Shown: positions 1 to 12,100, numbered from the stretch's first letter. The stretch is DNA of 64,000 bases from Sequoia sempervirens (GCA_007258455.2 VDFB02000001.1:13687918-13751917); one strand, 5' to 3'. The notes: a model not told the origin generated them from the letters alone. Made by a program: numbers and translations.

Positions 1-394
1 TTGAAAAAGTCAAATTGTTGAGGAGTTTGAAGAAAGAAGAAGCAAAGGCTACATAATTAGGTAGAACTCCTCCATTTGAAACTCTGGTTTTTTAGGTATG
101 TGAAGTCTTTACACATTTTCTTTCATTCTATTATGGCTTGCTTTCATTTTTGTTATTTTGCATATTCCATGTTGATCATTGTTTTTTTGTCATTATAACC
201 TTAGGTTGTCAATGCATATTTTAAATTACACAATTCTATACACTTGCCAATTACATTTTTAAACCACATCTCTTTGAGGCATTTTGTTATTTAACAATTG
301 ACTTACCTTTTGTATGCTTCCACATTTTGTATACACATATATATGACATAAGTTTTAAGGAAGTAAAATAAAACATCAATTCTCAATCCTTTAT
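1..394. other. no recognised feature
   Basis: AT-rich sequence without a reading frame of useful length, a known protein motif or a clear repeat. It borders PPR debris on the right. Confidence 0.4.
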
Positions 395-520
395 TATGGA
401 TGTGCATACCACTCTCCGAAGCTTTCATTGAGGTATTTTGTCAAATAGTTATACCAAGCAGCTAATTGCCTTCTCTATGCTACCAAATTTTCCATACATG
501 TCTCTAAAAAATTGGAATAT
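395..520 (-). pseudogene. PPR repeat fragment
   Basis: Read on the minus strand, this stretch gives DMYGKFGSIEKAI, which is the consensus of a plant pentatricopeptide repeat (…DMYAKCGSIEKA…). PPR proteins bind organelle RNA. Only about one repeat survives, frames are interrupted on both sides, and no start or organelle-targeting peptide is visible. It is a scrap of a PPR gene and lies opposite in orientation to the PPR scrap at 690-846. Confidence 0.6.
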
Positions 521-689
521 ACTCCTCCCACAATGATAGATCTTAAAGACTATTTTGGTTTTCATCTCTATTTCTAAATTTACCTCATCACTAAACTTAC
601 CTCATCACTTATGTTGTGATATATTTTAAATGTTTCCTTGATTAGTCTACCTACAAGGGATTCTAACCCTTCTCTCCACTGTTACAAGA

Positions 690-846
690 CTCTTTATTCA
701 AGGCTAAGTTAGCAACATGGGGAAAGGAACAACCTATCTTGCAATCATGGCTCAAAATGGAAGCATGGACAAAACATTTGACTTGTCTGACAATAATGTT
801 TTTGTATAAATGTATGCAAAATGTGGTAGCATTGACAAGCTAGTGA
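690..846 (+). pseudogene. PPR repeat fragment
   Basis: The plus strand reads NNVFV, a stop, then MYAKCGSIDK, matching the canonical PLS-class PPR stretch (DVFVGNALVDMYAKCGSIDKA). The Trp-poor N-terminal part is too degraded to align. The following bases run directly into the hairpin cluster that begins near 865, whose arms encode the next part of the same motif (MPHRNGVSW). Non-functional. Confidence 0.65.
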
Positions 847-864
847 GCTTAGCAAGATAGTGAG

Positions 865-1262
865 CTCACTCACTAGCCTACCAATGCAACAGGGTTGAGA
901 TGGTAGGGGCAGCGTATGCCTCATAGAAATGGGGTCTCAGTGCAGTGAGACCCCCATTTCTATGAAGCATACTACATCTCAACCCCCCGGGCAGTGAGAC
1001 CCCCATTCTATGAGGCATATGTTGCCCCTACCTTCTCAACCCTATTGCATTGGCAAGCTAGCTCACTCACTAGCTTTCCAATGCAGTAGGGTTGAGAAGG
1101 TAGGGGCAGCGTATGCCTCATAGAAATGGGGTCTCATGGCGATGTACCTTCTCAACCCTATTGCATTAGCAAACTAGCTCACTCACTAGCTTGCCAATGC
1201 AGTAGGGTTGAGAAGGTAGGGGCAGCGTATGCCTCATAGAAATGGGATCTCACGGTGATGTA
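865..1262. repeat. PPR-derived inverted-repeat (hairpin) cluster
   Basis: A module of about 75-100 bases occurs alternately on the two strands. It contains the 20-mer gggttgagaaggtaggggca followed by a segment ending in cctcatagaaatggggtctc. Arms near 868-943 and 987-1062 pair as a hairpin, and further forward and reverse copies follow to 1262. The plus-oriented arm reads MPHRNGVSW, the PPR motif that normally follows KARELFDK, so the hairpin grew from a PPR fragment. No terminal repeats or target duplications of a classic MITE were seen. Confidence 0.7.
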
Positions 1263-1273
1263 GTGTATTCGTA

Positions 1274-1705
1274 ATGTTGACTAATTTCAAGAGATTTGTT
1301 GCACATATCAATGCAGGGAATGTTTATGCAGTTATTATAGATAAAGACAATGAAGAGGGAACAAACTATTACTTGTGTCATTGTGTTGAGGCCAAAAAGA
1401 AATTAGAGGCCCCAGTTATAGATGGAGAAAATATCGAATACTCTACAGGCTCAGTTGTTGTTACTGGAATGTGACTTAGAAGGTACCCACATAAAAGTGT
1501 TAAACATTGGCTATTTTAGGACTTTGACACGCATTATAAGATTTTTCATTAATCGAACCTTGTCGTGGCATCCAATGTTCATTTGACCAAATATGGGGGT
1601 AGACCTTTGAACAAGACCTTGTTGAAGGTCTGTGAGTCTGACCATGAGGCAATACTTGACACAATAAAGAGTAGAGTAGACCCAGATGGTTTGTTGGATT
1701 AATTT
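1274..1705 (+). pseudogene. broken ORF, unidentified
   Basis: One frame runs from an ATG at 1274 to about 1700, interrupted by stops near 1472, 1526 and 1553. The open part has 66 residues (NYYLCHCVEAKKKL in the middle), and the continuation includes SNLVVASNVHLTKYGG and KVCESDHEAILDTIKS. The amino-acid texture and the maintained frame suggest a once-real coding exon. It is followed by gtaagt, a plausible splice donor, and by the kinase exon at 1840. The last residues (DPDGLLD) resemble the CDK stretch just before the last exon, but the rest does not look like a kinase. I do not recognise the family. Confidence 0.45.
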
Positions 1706-1839
1706 GTAAGTATGCACATTGGTTCTTATTAATTTATACTTGTATGCACATTAATTTTTTTGATGCCAATGCTATCATATTCTTTTAATTTTCCTATTTG
1801 TAAGTAACCTACTAAAATTTGATTGGTGTCCCCTTGCAG

Positions 1840-1932
1840 AAAATACAGATTTATGAGTCATCCAAGAGAATCTCAGCCAGAAAAGCAATGCAACATCCTT
1901 ATTTTGATGATCTTAACAAATCTCAATTATGA
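1840..1932 (+). pseudogene. B-type CDK last exon, copy 1
   Basis: After a pyrimidine-rich tract and CAG acceptor (ending at 1839), 30 codons run to a TGA at 1930-1932. The residues include [20 protein letters not shown] and end NKSQL. This is the C-terminal end of a plant B-type cyclin-dependent kinase (typically …[26 protein letters not shown]). CDKBs drive the G2/M transition. No upstream kinase core (GxGxxG, HRD, DFG) lies near, so this is an orphan exon. It is duplicated 435 bp downstream. Confidence 0.75.
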
Positions 1933-2086
1933 TTTTAAGCCATTACAAAAGCGCGTGTGAAGCTTGGTGAGGGAATTTCAAGTTATTCGTTTGAATTTAA
2001 CCTTATCATGAGCACTTATGATGTAGACATTATAAGAGCATCTTGAATTTCAAGTTATTCTATTCATGAGAGGTGTTGTGTGCAAT

Positions 2087-2367
2087 AGGTATCTTGGAAC
2101 TCCCAGTGAAGATGTATGACCAAGAGTGACTAAGTTGAGAGACTAGCATGCCTATCTATAAGTGCCTTCCATCTATTTTCATTTCATTTCCATTTTGGCT
2201 GCTCTTTCTTTTTCTTCTTTTACTTTGTGTATTTGTAAGTAAACTACTAAAAATTGATTGGTCTCTCATTGCAGAAAATGCTGATTTATGAGCCATCGAA
2301 GAGAATCTCAACCAAAAAATCAATGCAATATCCTTATTTTGATAATCTTGACAAATCTCAATTCTGA
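2087..2367 (+). pseudogene. B-type CDK 3' exons, copy 2
   Basis: The first part (2087-2162) reads RYLGTPSEDV, stop, PRVTKLRD, stop, HAYL. This matches the CDK segment LLGTPNEEVWPGVSKLRDWHEYP. Both conserved tryptophans have become stops (TGG to TGA and TGG to TAG), a G-to-A signature of decay. After an intron-like stretch ending in a pyrimidine tract and gcag (2271-2274), the last exon (2275-2367) encodes [20 protein letters not shown] and ends DKSQF, TGA. The rest of the kinase is missing from the window. About 110 bases after each last exon are also duplicated. Confidence 0.8.
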
Positions 2368-2639
2368 TTTGAAGCCATTATAAAAGAGTGTGTGAAGCTT
2401 AATGAGGGAATCTCAAGTTACTCATTTGAAGTTAACCTCGTAATGAACACCTATGATGTAGAGATTATAAGAGAATCTTGAATGTATGAGTGACATTGTA
2501 AAAGATCTATGAGAATGGAGTACTTAAGGCATTGTAATGAGATTTACTCAAATATTGAAATTTGGTGCAAGGGCACCAAGGTTATTGAGCAAATTTGGTT
2601 CATGGAAGTCTTAAGTTAGTTTTGTGTTTTAAGCTTTGT

Positions 2640-4990
2640 AAATTGAATAAGGTCATATTAGACCAATTTATAATGTAATAATTCATGTTAGTTGGTTTTT
2701 GGGTCATTTTGGAGTTCATGTTGCATATTTATCAAAATGATGTAAAATTGTAAAAATTGAAAAGTTGTCAATGTGAAAAAAGTGCAAAAAATGTAAACTT
2801 GAAGAAGCCAAAGGGTCATGAGCATTCAAAGGGTAGTTAGAGACATTTTAATATGTTGGTTAAGTTTTATATATGTTGGTAACTTGAAGGAAGAGGTTGA
2901 AGGTTTTTGTGAAGGAAAAATAATAAAAATCCCCTAATTTATCTTGTAATTATGTGTGTTTCATTGAATTTTTCTGTTGCAGACTATTATACTTGGTCAT
3001 ACAAAAGTATTATATCCTGAAAGATTTTCCAATTGGTAGAGATAGGTGTTAGCTATGTTTTGGCTTTAGAGTGATGGAAATTCATTGAGTTTTAAGAATT
3101 TTATTGTCAAATTACTAACTGCGGGTTCGTACAGCCAACCATAAGGGTTTGAAGACTAAAAATGAATAAATGACTCATTCCACCTCTTGTTTCTCTCTAT
3201 GGCTTGGTGTAATGAGTCCAAAATGGTAGGATTAGATGTATGAATAAGATTTAGGAGTAGGGAAAATGTTTAGGAATGTTTTTGGTTGTTTTCCTAGAGG
3301 AAATTAAATTAATTTTGGCTTTAAAATGGAGTTTAGATGTTGGGTTTTTCTGAAATTGTCTTAGAAAAGATTAGGAGATGATTTATTTGGAATGAGTAGG
3401 CATATATTGAAGTGTTTGAAGCTTTGGAAGGGCAGGGAAGGTGATTTGAGTGTCTGGGCATGATGCCCTAATTGTCAAATTGTGTATTTGGAGTGAAATT
3501 TGATGGTTAGAGGAGGGAAGTTGTAGAAACTCTTGGGGGTTGTAGATTTTAATGAACCTTCAAGTATGTGCAGTCATAACTAAAGGTGTTTGAGGCCTTG
3601 GTTGGCTATGTAGAAGATTGGAACAATGTTTTTCAATAAACCCCTTTGGAATGCAATAAAGTGAGGGTTTCATGTTTTGGTGTCATAGGAAGTGATTGTG
3701 ATAGCAATACAGGGAGGCAATAAACTCACTTCCATAATACAAAAGGATTCCAACCTCCTTCCTTTCCTCAAAACTCAATCTTGGCTTATTTTCAACTTTT
3801 CACCTAATCACTCTTGTAGGTCTGTAGACCTATTTTTCCCACCTTAACTCTCAGAATTCCTTAACAAACTTTGCAAAAAACCACCATTTTAGGCACCCAT
3901 TTAAGCCTTCTTCAACATACATCAAACCCTCATAAAACTCTTTTGGATAAGCTTTCACAAAACAAGCAAACTACGTTGTCCACAAGGCCAATTAGGCCAA
4001 ATTAACAAAGCAATACCCCTTTATTCTTCCTATCACATGCAAACCACCATTGGAAAATATTAACCAGTTTGAAAAACCACCAATTCATCACTTTTTGGGC
4101 TTGATAAGCCCTCTAACATAACCCACCCCAAACCCTCTTCTTTTACAAGTCAGGCAAGGGTTTATTGAAAACCCATACTCCAAACCTTCCCACAACCAAC
4201 CAAATCCTGAAACACCTTCAAAAAGGTCTACACAAGTTTAAAAGTTCAAGAGATATTGCTTCCCCCAAATATTTTTTCAAACCTTAACACTAAACCACCA
4301 TTTTCCACTAAAAAATGCACCATTTGACATATAGGGCATCACCTAAAAACCCTCTATTCACCTCTATTGCACACAAAAATTTGAACACATGTTTTATAAC
4401 CCTAACTAAGCCTTTCCACTGAGTTACAAAAATATACAGTGGGTGGAAGGCTTAAAATGACATTTTAATGCAATCAAAACCCTTAAAACAGGGTATACAA
4501 ACCAAGCCTTAGTAATTGGCTTCTAAAATGCACAAAATCACTTGAAATCCAACCAAACCAATATTAAAATGGAGTTAAATCTGCTGGTCACTGAATTCCA
4601 TCCAAAAAATAGCACAATCACCCTGTATGAAACCATGCAGTTCAAGGAAACATCAGATTTTTGGTAAAAATATAGAAAATAGCAAGGAAACAATGAATTT
4701 TATTGATCTTCTTCTAAGTACAACATCTCCAACCTCAACCTCAAACCATGTGAGACCTTTTTAAACACAAAGACACCCAACTACCTTTTCCCAACTAACT
4801 TTAACCACCAAAGAAACAACTTTTCAAAAATCCAACCGTTGTCATTCAAATTTGTTGTAATTTTGCAACTTACAAATTTGACAATTTTTCCATTTTAACT
4901 CTTTATTGCACTATAAACTCCCTAATAACCTAAATGCCACAAAAATGACCTCCCTAGACACTAGAATGGCCTTAACATGGCCTTATTACA
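2640..4990. repeat. diverged inverted repeat, two copies of one family
   Basis: The segment at about 2640-3690 read forward resembles 4050-4990 read in reverse complement. Shared landmarks in the same order are gatgccctaattgtcaaat against gatgccctatatgtcaaat, tttttcaataaacccctttg against ttttcaataaacccttgc, and ctgcgggttcgtacag against ctgcatggtttcatacag. No protein-coding potential was seen in either arm. The family was not identified; it may be an old LTR or a non-autonomous element. The 3700-4050 centre is unpaired. Confidence 0.5.
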
Positions 4991-5097
4991 TCCAAAGACT
5001 CAAACTTTCAAAGAAACCAAACTAAGATTCCCCAATTTCATGTCTTGGTCATGGTGAACCTACACCAGATTCTTTGATCAAAAATTGTGGATTTATG

Positions 5098-7190
5098 CTA
5101 GGCATGGTACATTTACACTAGGAATGGTCCTCTTTCACACCCAAACATGCAGAATTACTCTAATCTATCTTCAACTGACTCAATCCCTTAAGGGTCCAAA
5201 GTGCAAAAGGACAACAATATTTGATGGGGTATTACTCAGAAACCATGGCGCTTACGAAATCTTTGTTTGAGCCTACAAGATCATGTTGGGCCCCTCTACA
5301 ATAACATCTCTCAGTTTTTGTTATCTCGGAGTGGTTTTGCCATGGTGTCCAGTTTTCACTTGATGAAAAAAGTATCAAATGCAAGCAGTGCAAAGTTGCA
5401 AAGTGGTGCAACTTTCATTCTGCAACTCGTGTGACCAAACGGACTATTTCCAACACATTTGAATAGGTATGTTTACGCTAAAAATGGTTCTCTTTCGCAC
5501 CCAAACACACATAATCGCTTTGAACTATGTTCAACCGAATCGATCCCCTAAGAGTCCAAAGTGCAAAATGGCTACAAACTTCAGCATATTGTTACTCAGA
5601 TACCATGATGCTTAGAAACTTCTCGTCTGATCCTATGGGATCATGTTGGGCCCCTCTACAGTAACCTCTCTCATTTTTTTTTTATCTTGAAGGCATTTTC
5701 CCATGATGAAAAATTTTTACTTGAGGAAAAAGTTGTCAAATGCAAGTAGTTGAAAGTTGCAAAGTGGTGCAACTTTCGTTCTACAAATCATGTGACCAAA
5801 CAGACTATTCCAACATGTTTGAATAGGTATGTTTATTCTAGGAATGGTCCTCTTTCACACCCAAACACGTGAAATCGCTCTGAGCTACGTTCAATTGGAT
5901 CAATCCTTAAGAGTTCAAACTAGTGCAAAATGGTTGCAAACTTTAGCATGTTGTTATTCAGATACCGTGATGCTTAGAAACTTTTTGTATGATCCTATAG
6001 GATCGCGTTGGACCCCTCTACAATAACCTCTCTCAATTTTTGCTATCTCAGAGATATTTTCCTGTGGTGGCAAATTTTCACTTGGGGAAAAAGTTGTCAA
6101 ATGTAAGTAGTTGAAAGTTGCAAAGTGGTGCAAATTTTGTTCTACAACTCGTGTGACTAAGAGGAATATTCCAACACATTCAAATAGGTATGTTTACGCT
6201 AGAAATGGCCCTCTTTCGCACCCAAACACGCGGAATCACTCCGAGCTACGTTCAACCGAATCGATCCCTTAAGAGTCTAAAATGCAAAATAGTTGTAAAC
6301 TTCAACATGTTGTTACTCGGATATCATGATGCTTAAAAATTTCTCATCTGATCCTATGGGATTGCATTGGGTCCCTCTACAATAACCTCTCTCAGTTTTC
6401 GCTATCTCAGAGGCATTTTCTTGTGGTGGCAAATTTTCACTTGGGAAAAAAGTTGTCAAATGCAAGTAGTTGAAAGTTGCAAAGTGGTGCAACTTTTGTT
6501 TTGTAGCTCATGTGACCAAACAGACTATTCCAATGCATCTGAATAGGTATTTTAATGCTAGACATGGTCCTCTTTTGCACCCAAACACATAGAATCGCTC
6601 TGAGCTACGTTCAACCAAATCGATCCCTTAAGGGTCCAAAGTATAAAATGGCTGCAAACTTCAGCATGTTGTTACTCAAATATCGTGACGCTTAGAAATT
6701 TCTTGTCTAATCCTATAGGATCACGTTGGGCCCCTCTACAATAACCTCTCTCAATTTTTGCTATCTCAGAGGCATTTTCCCGTGGTGGCAAATTTTCACT
6801 TGAGAAAAAAGTTGTCAAATGCAAGTAGTTGAAAGTTGCAAAGTGGTGCAACTTTCGTTCTGCAATTTGTGTGACCAAACAGACTGTTCCAACACATCTG
6901 AATAAATATGTTTACACTAAACATGGTCCTCTTTCACACCCAAACATGCAGAATCGCTCTGAGCTATGTTCAACCGAATCGATCCCTTAAGGGTCCAAAG
7001 TGCAAAAGGGAAGAAATTTTTGACGGGCTATTACTCAAAAACCATTACACTTACAAACTCTTCATCTAAGCCTACAAGATCGCATTGGGCCCCTCTACAA
7101 TAACCTCTCTTGGTTTTTGTTATCTCAGATTCTTTTTCCTATGGTGTCCAGTTTTCACTTAATGTAAAAAGTGTCAAATGCAAGCAGTGT
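5098..7190 (+). repeat. 360-bp tandem satellite, about six units
   Basis: Unit starts, recognised by a ggtatgtttacgctagaaatgg-like phrase, fall near 5103, 5466, 5826, 6187, 6546 and 6906, so the period is 359-363 bp. Every unit carries atggtcctctttcgcaccc, gagctacgttcaaccgaatc, gggcccctctacaataacct and gtgaccaaacagactattcc in that order. The outer units are the most diverged. A length near 360 bp is about two nucleosomal repeats, common for plant satellites. Small ORFs inside are incidental. Confidence 0.9.
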
Positions 7191-7510
7191 AGTGGCTCCT
7201 CTATTGAATATTATTGTTGCAGAGTAGTTGCACAACCTATATGACCTAATGGTGACTCCAAATTGATTTGAATTGTTTTTTCAATGTCTTATCTATCATT
7301 TTGACTAAGTTTGAGGCGTTCCCATTGGGGTTGTAAAACCTTATTGAGTTTTCCTTGTAGACGGGTTTGAGACTCCAATTTTAGGCCTTCTTGCTCTTGG
7401 TAATTGAAGGCCTCCCATTGGGGTTGTAGAATCTTATTGAGTTGAATTTGTGATTGGTAATTGAAGGCCTCCTTGCTCTACATCACTTCTCTCCTGTTGC
7501 AATTTTGGGT
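7191..7510. other. spacer with a short internal duplication
   Basis: Holds two copies of a phrase, cccattggggttgtaaaacc near 7321 and cccattggggttgtagaatc near 7413, about 92 bp apart. Nothing else recognisable. Confidence 0.4.
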
Positions 7511-8700
7511 GGATTATTATTTTCAAAGTATTGGGAATGTTTTGCCTATTTTCTAGTTAGAGTTTCCATTTTAGCAGGCTCGTCTCTTGATATATTTTAT
7601 ACTCATTCTTAATCAATTATCAAGTTAATAATCAATGCATTTATTTATAGTTATTATTTTCTTTTCAATTTGTGCAATTTTGGAATTTGTAACTCTACTA
7701 GTATTCCTAGAAATATTGAAGTTGTTTAGCATCAATTAATTAATATTCAAGACAAACTATGAAGGACATCAATGATCAATGCTAGGGCTAACCAATTAAT
7801 AAGTATACATGTGAATAATTCAAGTGTGTACATGTGATTAAGGGAAGCACAAGTACTCAAAAACACGTAAGCCTTGAAGTACACACACGAATACATAGTA
7901 TACACAAATTAATACAGAGTATATGCATGAATACAAGTTATACACATGAAAACATGTAAGTCACAAAGTATACATTGGAATACACGTAAGTCACAAAGTA
8001 TAAACATAAGTTGTAAAGTGTACACTTGAATACACGTAACTCATATCTATTGAACCATGGATTTATAATGCAAATATGGACACCATCGATAAAAAAATAT
8101 TTATTTATAGTTATTATTACTTTCAAAGTATTGGGAATGTTTTGCCTATTTTCTAGTTAGAAGTTTCCATTTTAGAAGGCTCATCTCTTGATATATTTTA
8201 TAGTCATTCTTAATCAATTATCAAGTTAATAATTAGTGCATTTATTTATAGTTATTCTTTTATTTTCAATTTGTGCAATTTTGGAATTTGTAACTCTACT
8301 AGTATTCCTAGAAATATTGAAGTTGTTTAGCATCAATTAATTAATATTCAAGACAAACCATGAAGGACATCAATGATCAATGCTAGGGCTAACCAATTAA
8401 TAAGTATACATGTGAATAATTCAAGTGTGTACATGTGATTAAGGGAAGCACAAGTACTAAAAAACACATAAGCCTTGAAGTACACACACGAATACATAGT
8501 ATACACAAATTAATACAGAGTATATGCATGAATACAAGTTATACACATGAAAACATGTAAGTCACAAAGTATACATTGGAATACATGTAAGTCACAAAGT
8601 ATACACATAAGTTGTAAAGTGTACACTTGAATACACGTAACTCATATCTATTGAACCATGGATTTATAATGCAAATATGGACACATCGATAAAAAAAGAT
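7511..8700 (+). repeat. 600-bp direct tandem duplication
   Basis: The phrase tttcaaagtattgggaatgt occurs at 7521 and again at 8121, and the sequence that follows is nearly the same for about 580 bp (caattttggaatttgtaact, gaaggacatcaatgatcaat, and so on). The two copies differ at only a few positions by eye, so the duplication is recent compared with its surroundings. The junction near 8097-8118 carries ttatttatagttattatt, which also occurs inside the unit near 7640, so short homology could have primed the event. The 3' part of each unit has degenerate 20-25 bp repeats around acacgtaagtcacaaagta. Confidence 0.9.
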
Positions 8701-9107
8701 TTGTATTAACCAAATATCCATGTAGAAATACATCAATATATGTCGATACAAGTATAAAATATAGGTACAAAATAGCCATATAGGCTTATGAGAATACCAT
8801 ATAGGCATACAATGTCAAATATATCAATACAAAATATGTATAAAAATGCCATATAGGCATACAACAAAGAGCTCTGAAATCAAAATTCATCACTCTCCAT
8901 GCTCTCAAAATAAACTCCTTCCCTTTGCTTGTCGATTAAATGGCGATACGTTTGTCACTCATTTATGCTGCGGTCAAGGAGTGCTCCTGGTGCTCCTCCT
9001 AGGGTTTAGTTCTTGGTCAAGTCTTATCTGTTACAATAAGAAGTAAAGACATTAATATATAGAAATTACATTAAAAAAATGATATATTTAACAAAATAAT
9101 CACTTAC
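8701..9107. other. AT-rich spacer
   Basis: Contains several copies of ccatataggcatacaa between 8780 and 8865. From about 8880 to 9035 there may be a further exon of the minus-strand gene described next, but the frame could not be fixed. Confidence 0.35.
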
Positions 9108-12100
9108 CTCCATCTGATGATCACTCTCCACAAGAGAAATATTCAAATGCCCATGCTGAGGCGTGTTGAAGCCCTGTATAAACCATCCAAATATAAATTA
9201 AACTACGAATCAATAATGATTTTATTTTTCAGTAACATCTATAACAACAAATGTAAATTGAAATTTAGTAATTTGCCTCATACCTCCCCTATCAGAGCCA
9301 TCAAGGATACTATAGAAAATGAAACACCAATGTCCATTGTCATCTAAATATTCAAAGGTGTATTCACTTGCAACATCTAAAAATAAAATAACAAGTTATT
9401 CAATCATGAAAAACTACAATAGTGATCCACGCCATGACTTATAATGTATGAGATAATGAACAAAATTTTGAATACTTATTAAACTATATATTTTTGACTA
9501 TCATGCTTACTATTTCCCCTATCCATATCTTGTTTGAAAGCACGTGTTTTTAGGCTTTTACCCATAGCAGCAAGTCGGTGAACCATTTGATAAAATTCTT
9601 TCGTATACATGTATAATAACTGTGGTGGCATAGAGAAGGCAATGAATTGTTTAAAAAAATGCATCAAAGAAATGGGGTCTCATGGTGATGGAATGTCATT
9701 ACAAACAAATGCACGTCATGGCATTCCATCACCCTAAGACCGCATTTCTTTTAGGCATTTTTTCAAACAATTCATTTCCTTCTCTATGGTATTATTGCTT
9801 ACTATTATGCTTTGATATAAATTTTTCCAAGCATCCATAGTTTGTTGGAAAGAACCTATTTTAGGCTTTTAGCCATAGCAGCAAGGAAGTGAGTAGTTTG
9901 ATAAAATGCTTTGGTACACATGTATGGAAAATGTGGTATCATAGAAAAGGTGGTGAGTTGTTTGAAGAAATGCCTCGAAGAAATGTGGTCTCATGGTGAT
10001 GCAATGGCATTCCATCACCATGAGACCGCATTTCTTCGAGGTCCATCACCATGAGACCACATTTCTTTGAGGAATTTTTTCAAACTACTAGCTGCCTTGT
10101 CTATGCTATTGCTTACTATTATGATTTGATAGATTTTTTCCAAGCATCCATAGTTTGTTGGAAAGCACCTTTTTTAATCTTTTAACCATACCAGTGAGGA
10201 AATGAACTGTTTGATAAAATACTTTGGTAGACATGTATGAAAAATGTGGTAGCATAGAAAAGGTGGTGAGTTGTTTGAAAAAGTACCTCAAAGAAATTGG
10301 GTCTCATGGTGATGGGCATCACCATGAGACCGCATTTCTTTGAGGCAATTTTTTCAAACAACTCATTGCCTTGTCTATGCTATTGCTTACTATTGTTCTT
10401 TCATATATTCCTTCCAAGCATCCATAGCATAGACAAGGCAGTGAACTATTTGAAAAGATGCCTTAGTAAAAAGTGGTCCCATGGAATTCCATGACAAGAA
10501 AATGCAATTGGAAGTTGCTCCTACACTTATTACTTATGCTATGTGAAGTAATTGCATCATTTCTTATGTTGACTTTCTAAACAACTATATTATAGTTGAA
10601 ATTTTGTCATCTATCAACATCTAGTTATTAGTTATGGAATGTGAAGTAATGCTTTGAGTTTGAAAGATGTGCAATGCAACATAATCAACAATGTGAATAT
10701 AAACTACGAAAATCTATTAAGTACAATTCATTAGTTAAACTCTTTATTCTATTACTTGCATGTAGGTTTGACTAAATCCACTGGAATTGGGATGTGTTCC
10801 CTCGAAACCTCCAATATTAGCCTATTCAACATCCAAAATCACATATTAAAATACCATTCGTAAAACAATGCTATTAACATGTAATAAGTTTATAATTTTT
10901 TACTAGTTACATACCTCAACAATAGGTGCAGTACAAAAATAAGCAGGTGTGGGGCCAATGTATCCAGTATCAACACTATGACCCTACAATTTTATTAAAA
11001 TCATAAAACTAAATTATTAATCTTGCATTTCAAAATCAAAATTTAATAAATTAAATTCAATTAATGTGCTAACTTTTACCTGAGTATTAATGCCATAGGC
11101 CACATGCAAAATGTCAACTGCCCTTTCCATCTCCATAGCCGCAGACGGATCCTATGTAGCAGCCTCCTGAGAGCCAGTGAGATCATATGAACAAGTTGCC
11201 TTGCAAGATTGACACAAATGGGATCGAAGCCCACCACTCAAAGACTCCCTTGGATAGAACTGTAGAATAGTGCTAGCATGTTGGATGACACTCTGGGTCA
11301 AAGAGTTGATGGCCTGCAAAGTCTCTACATCGACACTCTCCTTCGTGACGAAAGGGATGACGATGTGCTCATGAGGCGGCCTAGCAAGAGGTCATCTCCC
11401 TTGCCACGTAGGATCCTACTGTGCATCAAGTTTATCTTGAGCCGACCCCCCACCTCTCCCCTGAAAGTCCCTCATATCAAAATAATTTGGGATTTTGTTC
11501 AAGATGAATTCAAAGTATAGTTTCCTAAGGAAATACTATGGGACTTCACAATTGTTGCATGGTGGGTCATCAAAAACCATGTACCACCTATCCCAAAAAA
11601 AATTCCTACTCTCTTGGTGGTGGCACCAATGAATAGGAAACCTCTTCGCATTGAGGGAGAGATTTGCATTTGACTATGGGTCAGTGAATAATACGCATAA
11701 ATCACGTTTTGTAATTTTTAAATATTTTACATCTTTATATGATAATTTATCTTGGTAATAAGCCCTAGCCACCTGCCTCCTATCTTGCAAACTAGTTAAT
11801 TGTTTGTTGATTGAATCTACATGTTTTAATATTTCTTTTAGTGAAGTTCCTAGGGTCATTCTTTCCATGGTTGAACTGTTTGGATCATTCAATCTCCTGA
11901 TTAAATCCTCAAGTTGTTTTTTATTGTTCTTAATTTCCCTCATTAAGTTTTGTTGAATGCCAAGAGGATGTTGAGGCATTGGTGGAGGAGATTGAGGTTG
12001 TGGTTAATTAACGTGAGGATTTTGTTGTTGTTGTTGTTGTGATTGTTCAGGATTTTTTTCCTCTTGTTGTTGTGCTTCTCGAGGATTTTGAGGAGGGTTT

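Noticed and set aside
5098..7190. CRISPR-like regular array
   Set aside because: The repeat unit is 360 bp with no unique spacers; it is a satellite in eukaryotic DNA.
10297..10494. Plus-strand ORF of 65 codons
   Set aside because: It reads antisense through a PPR hairpin arm; the meaningful frame is the PPR one on the other strand.
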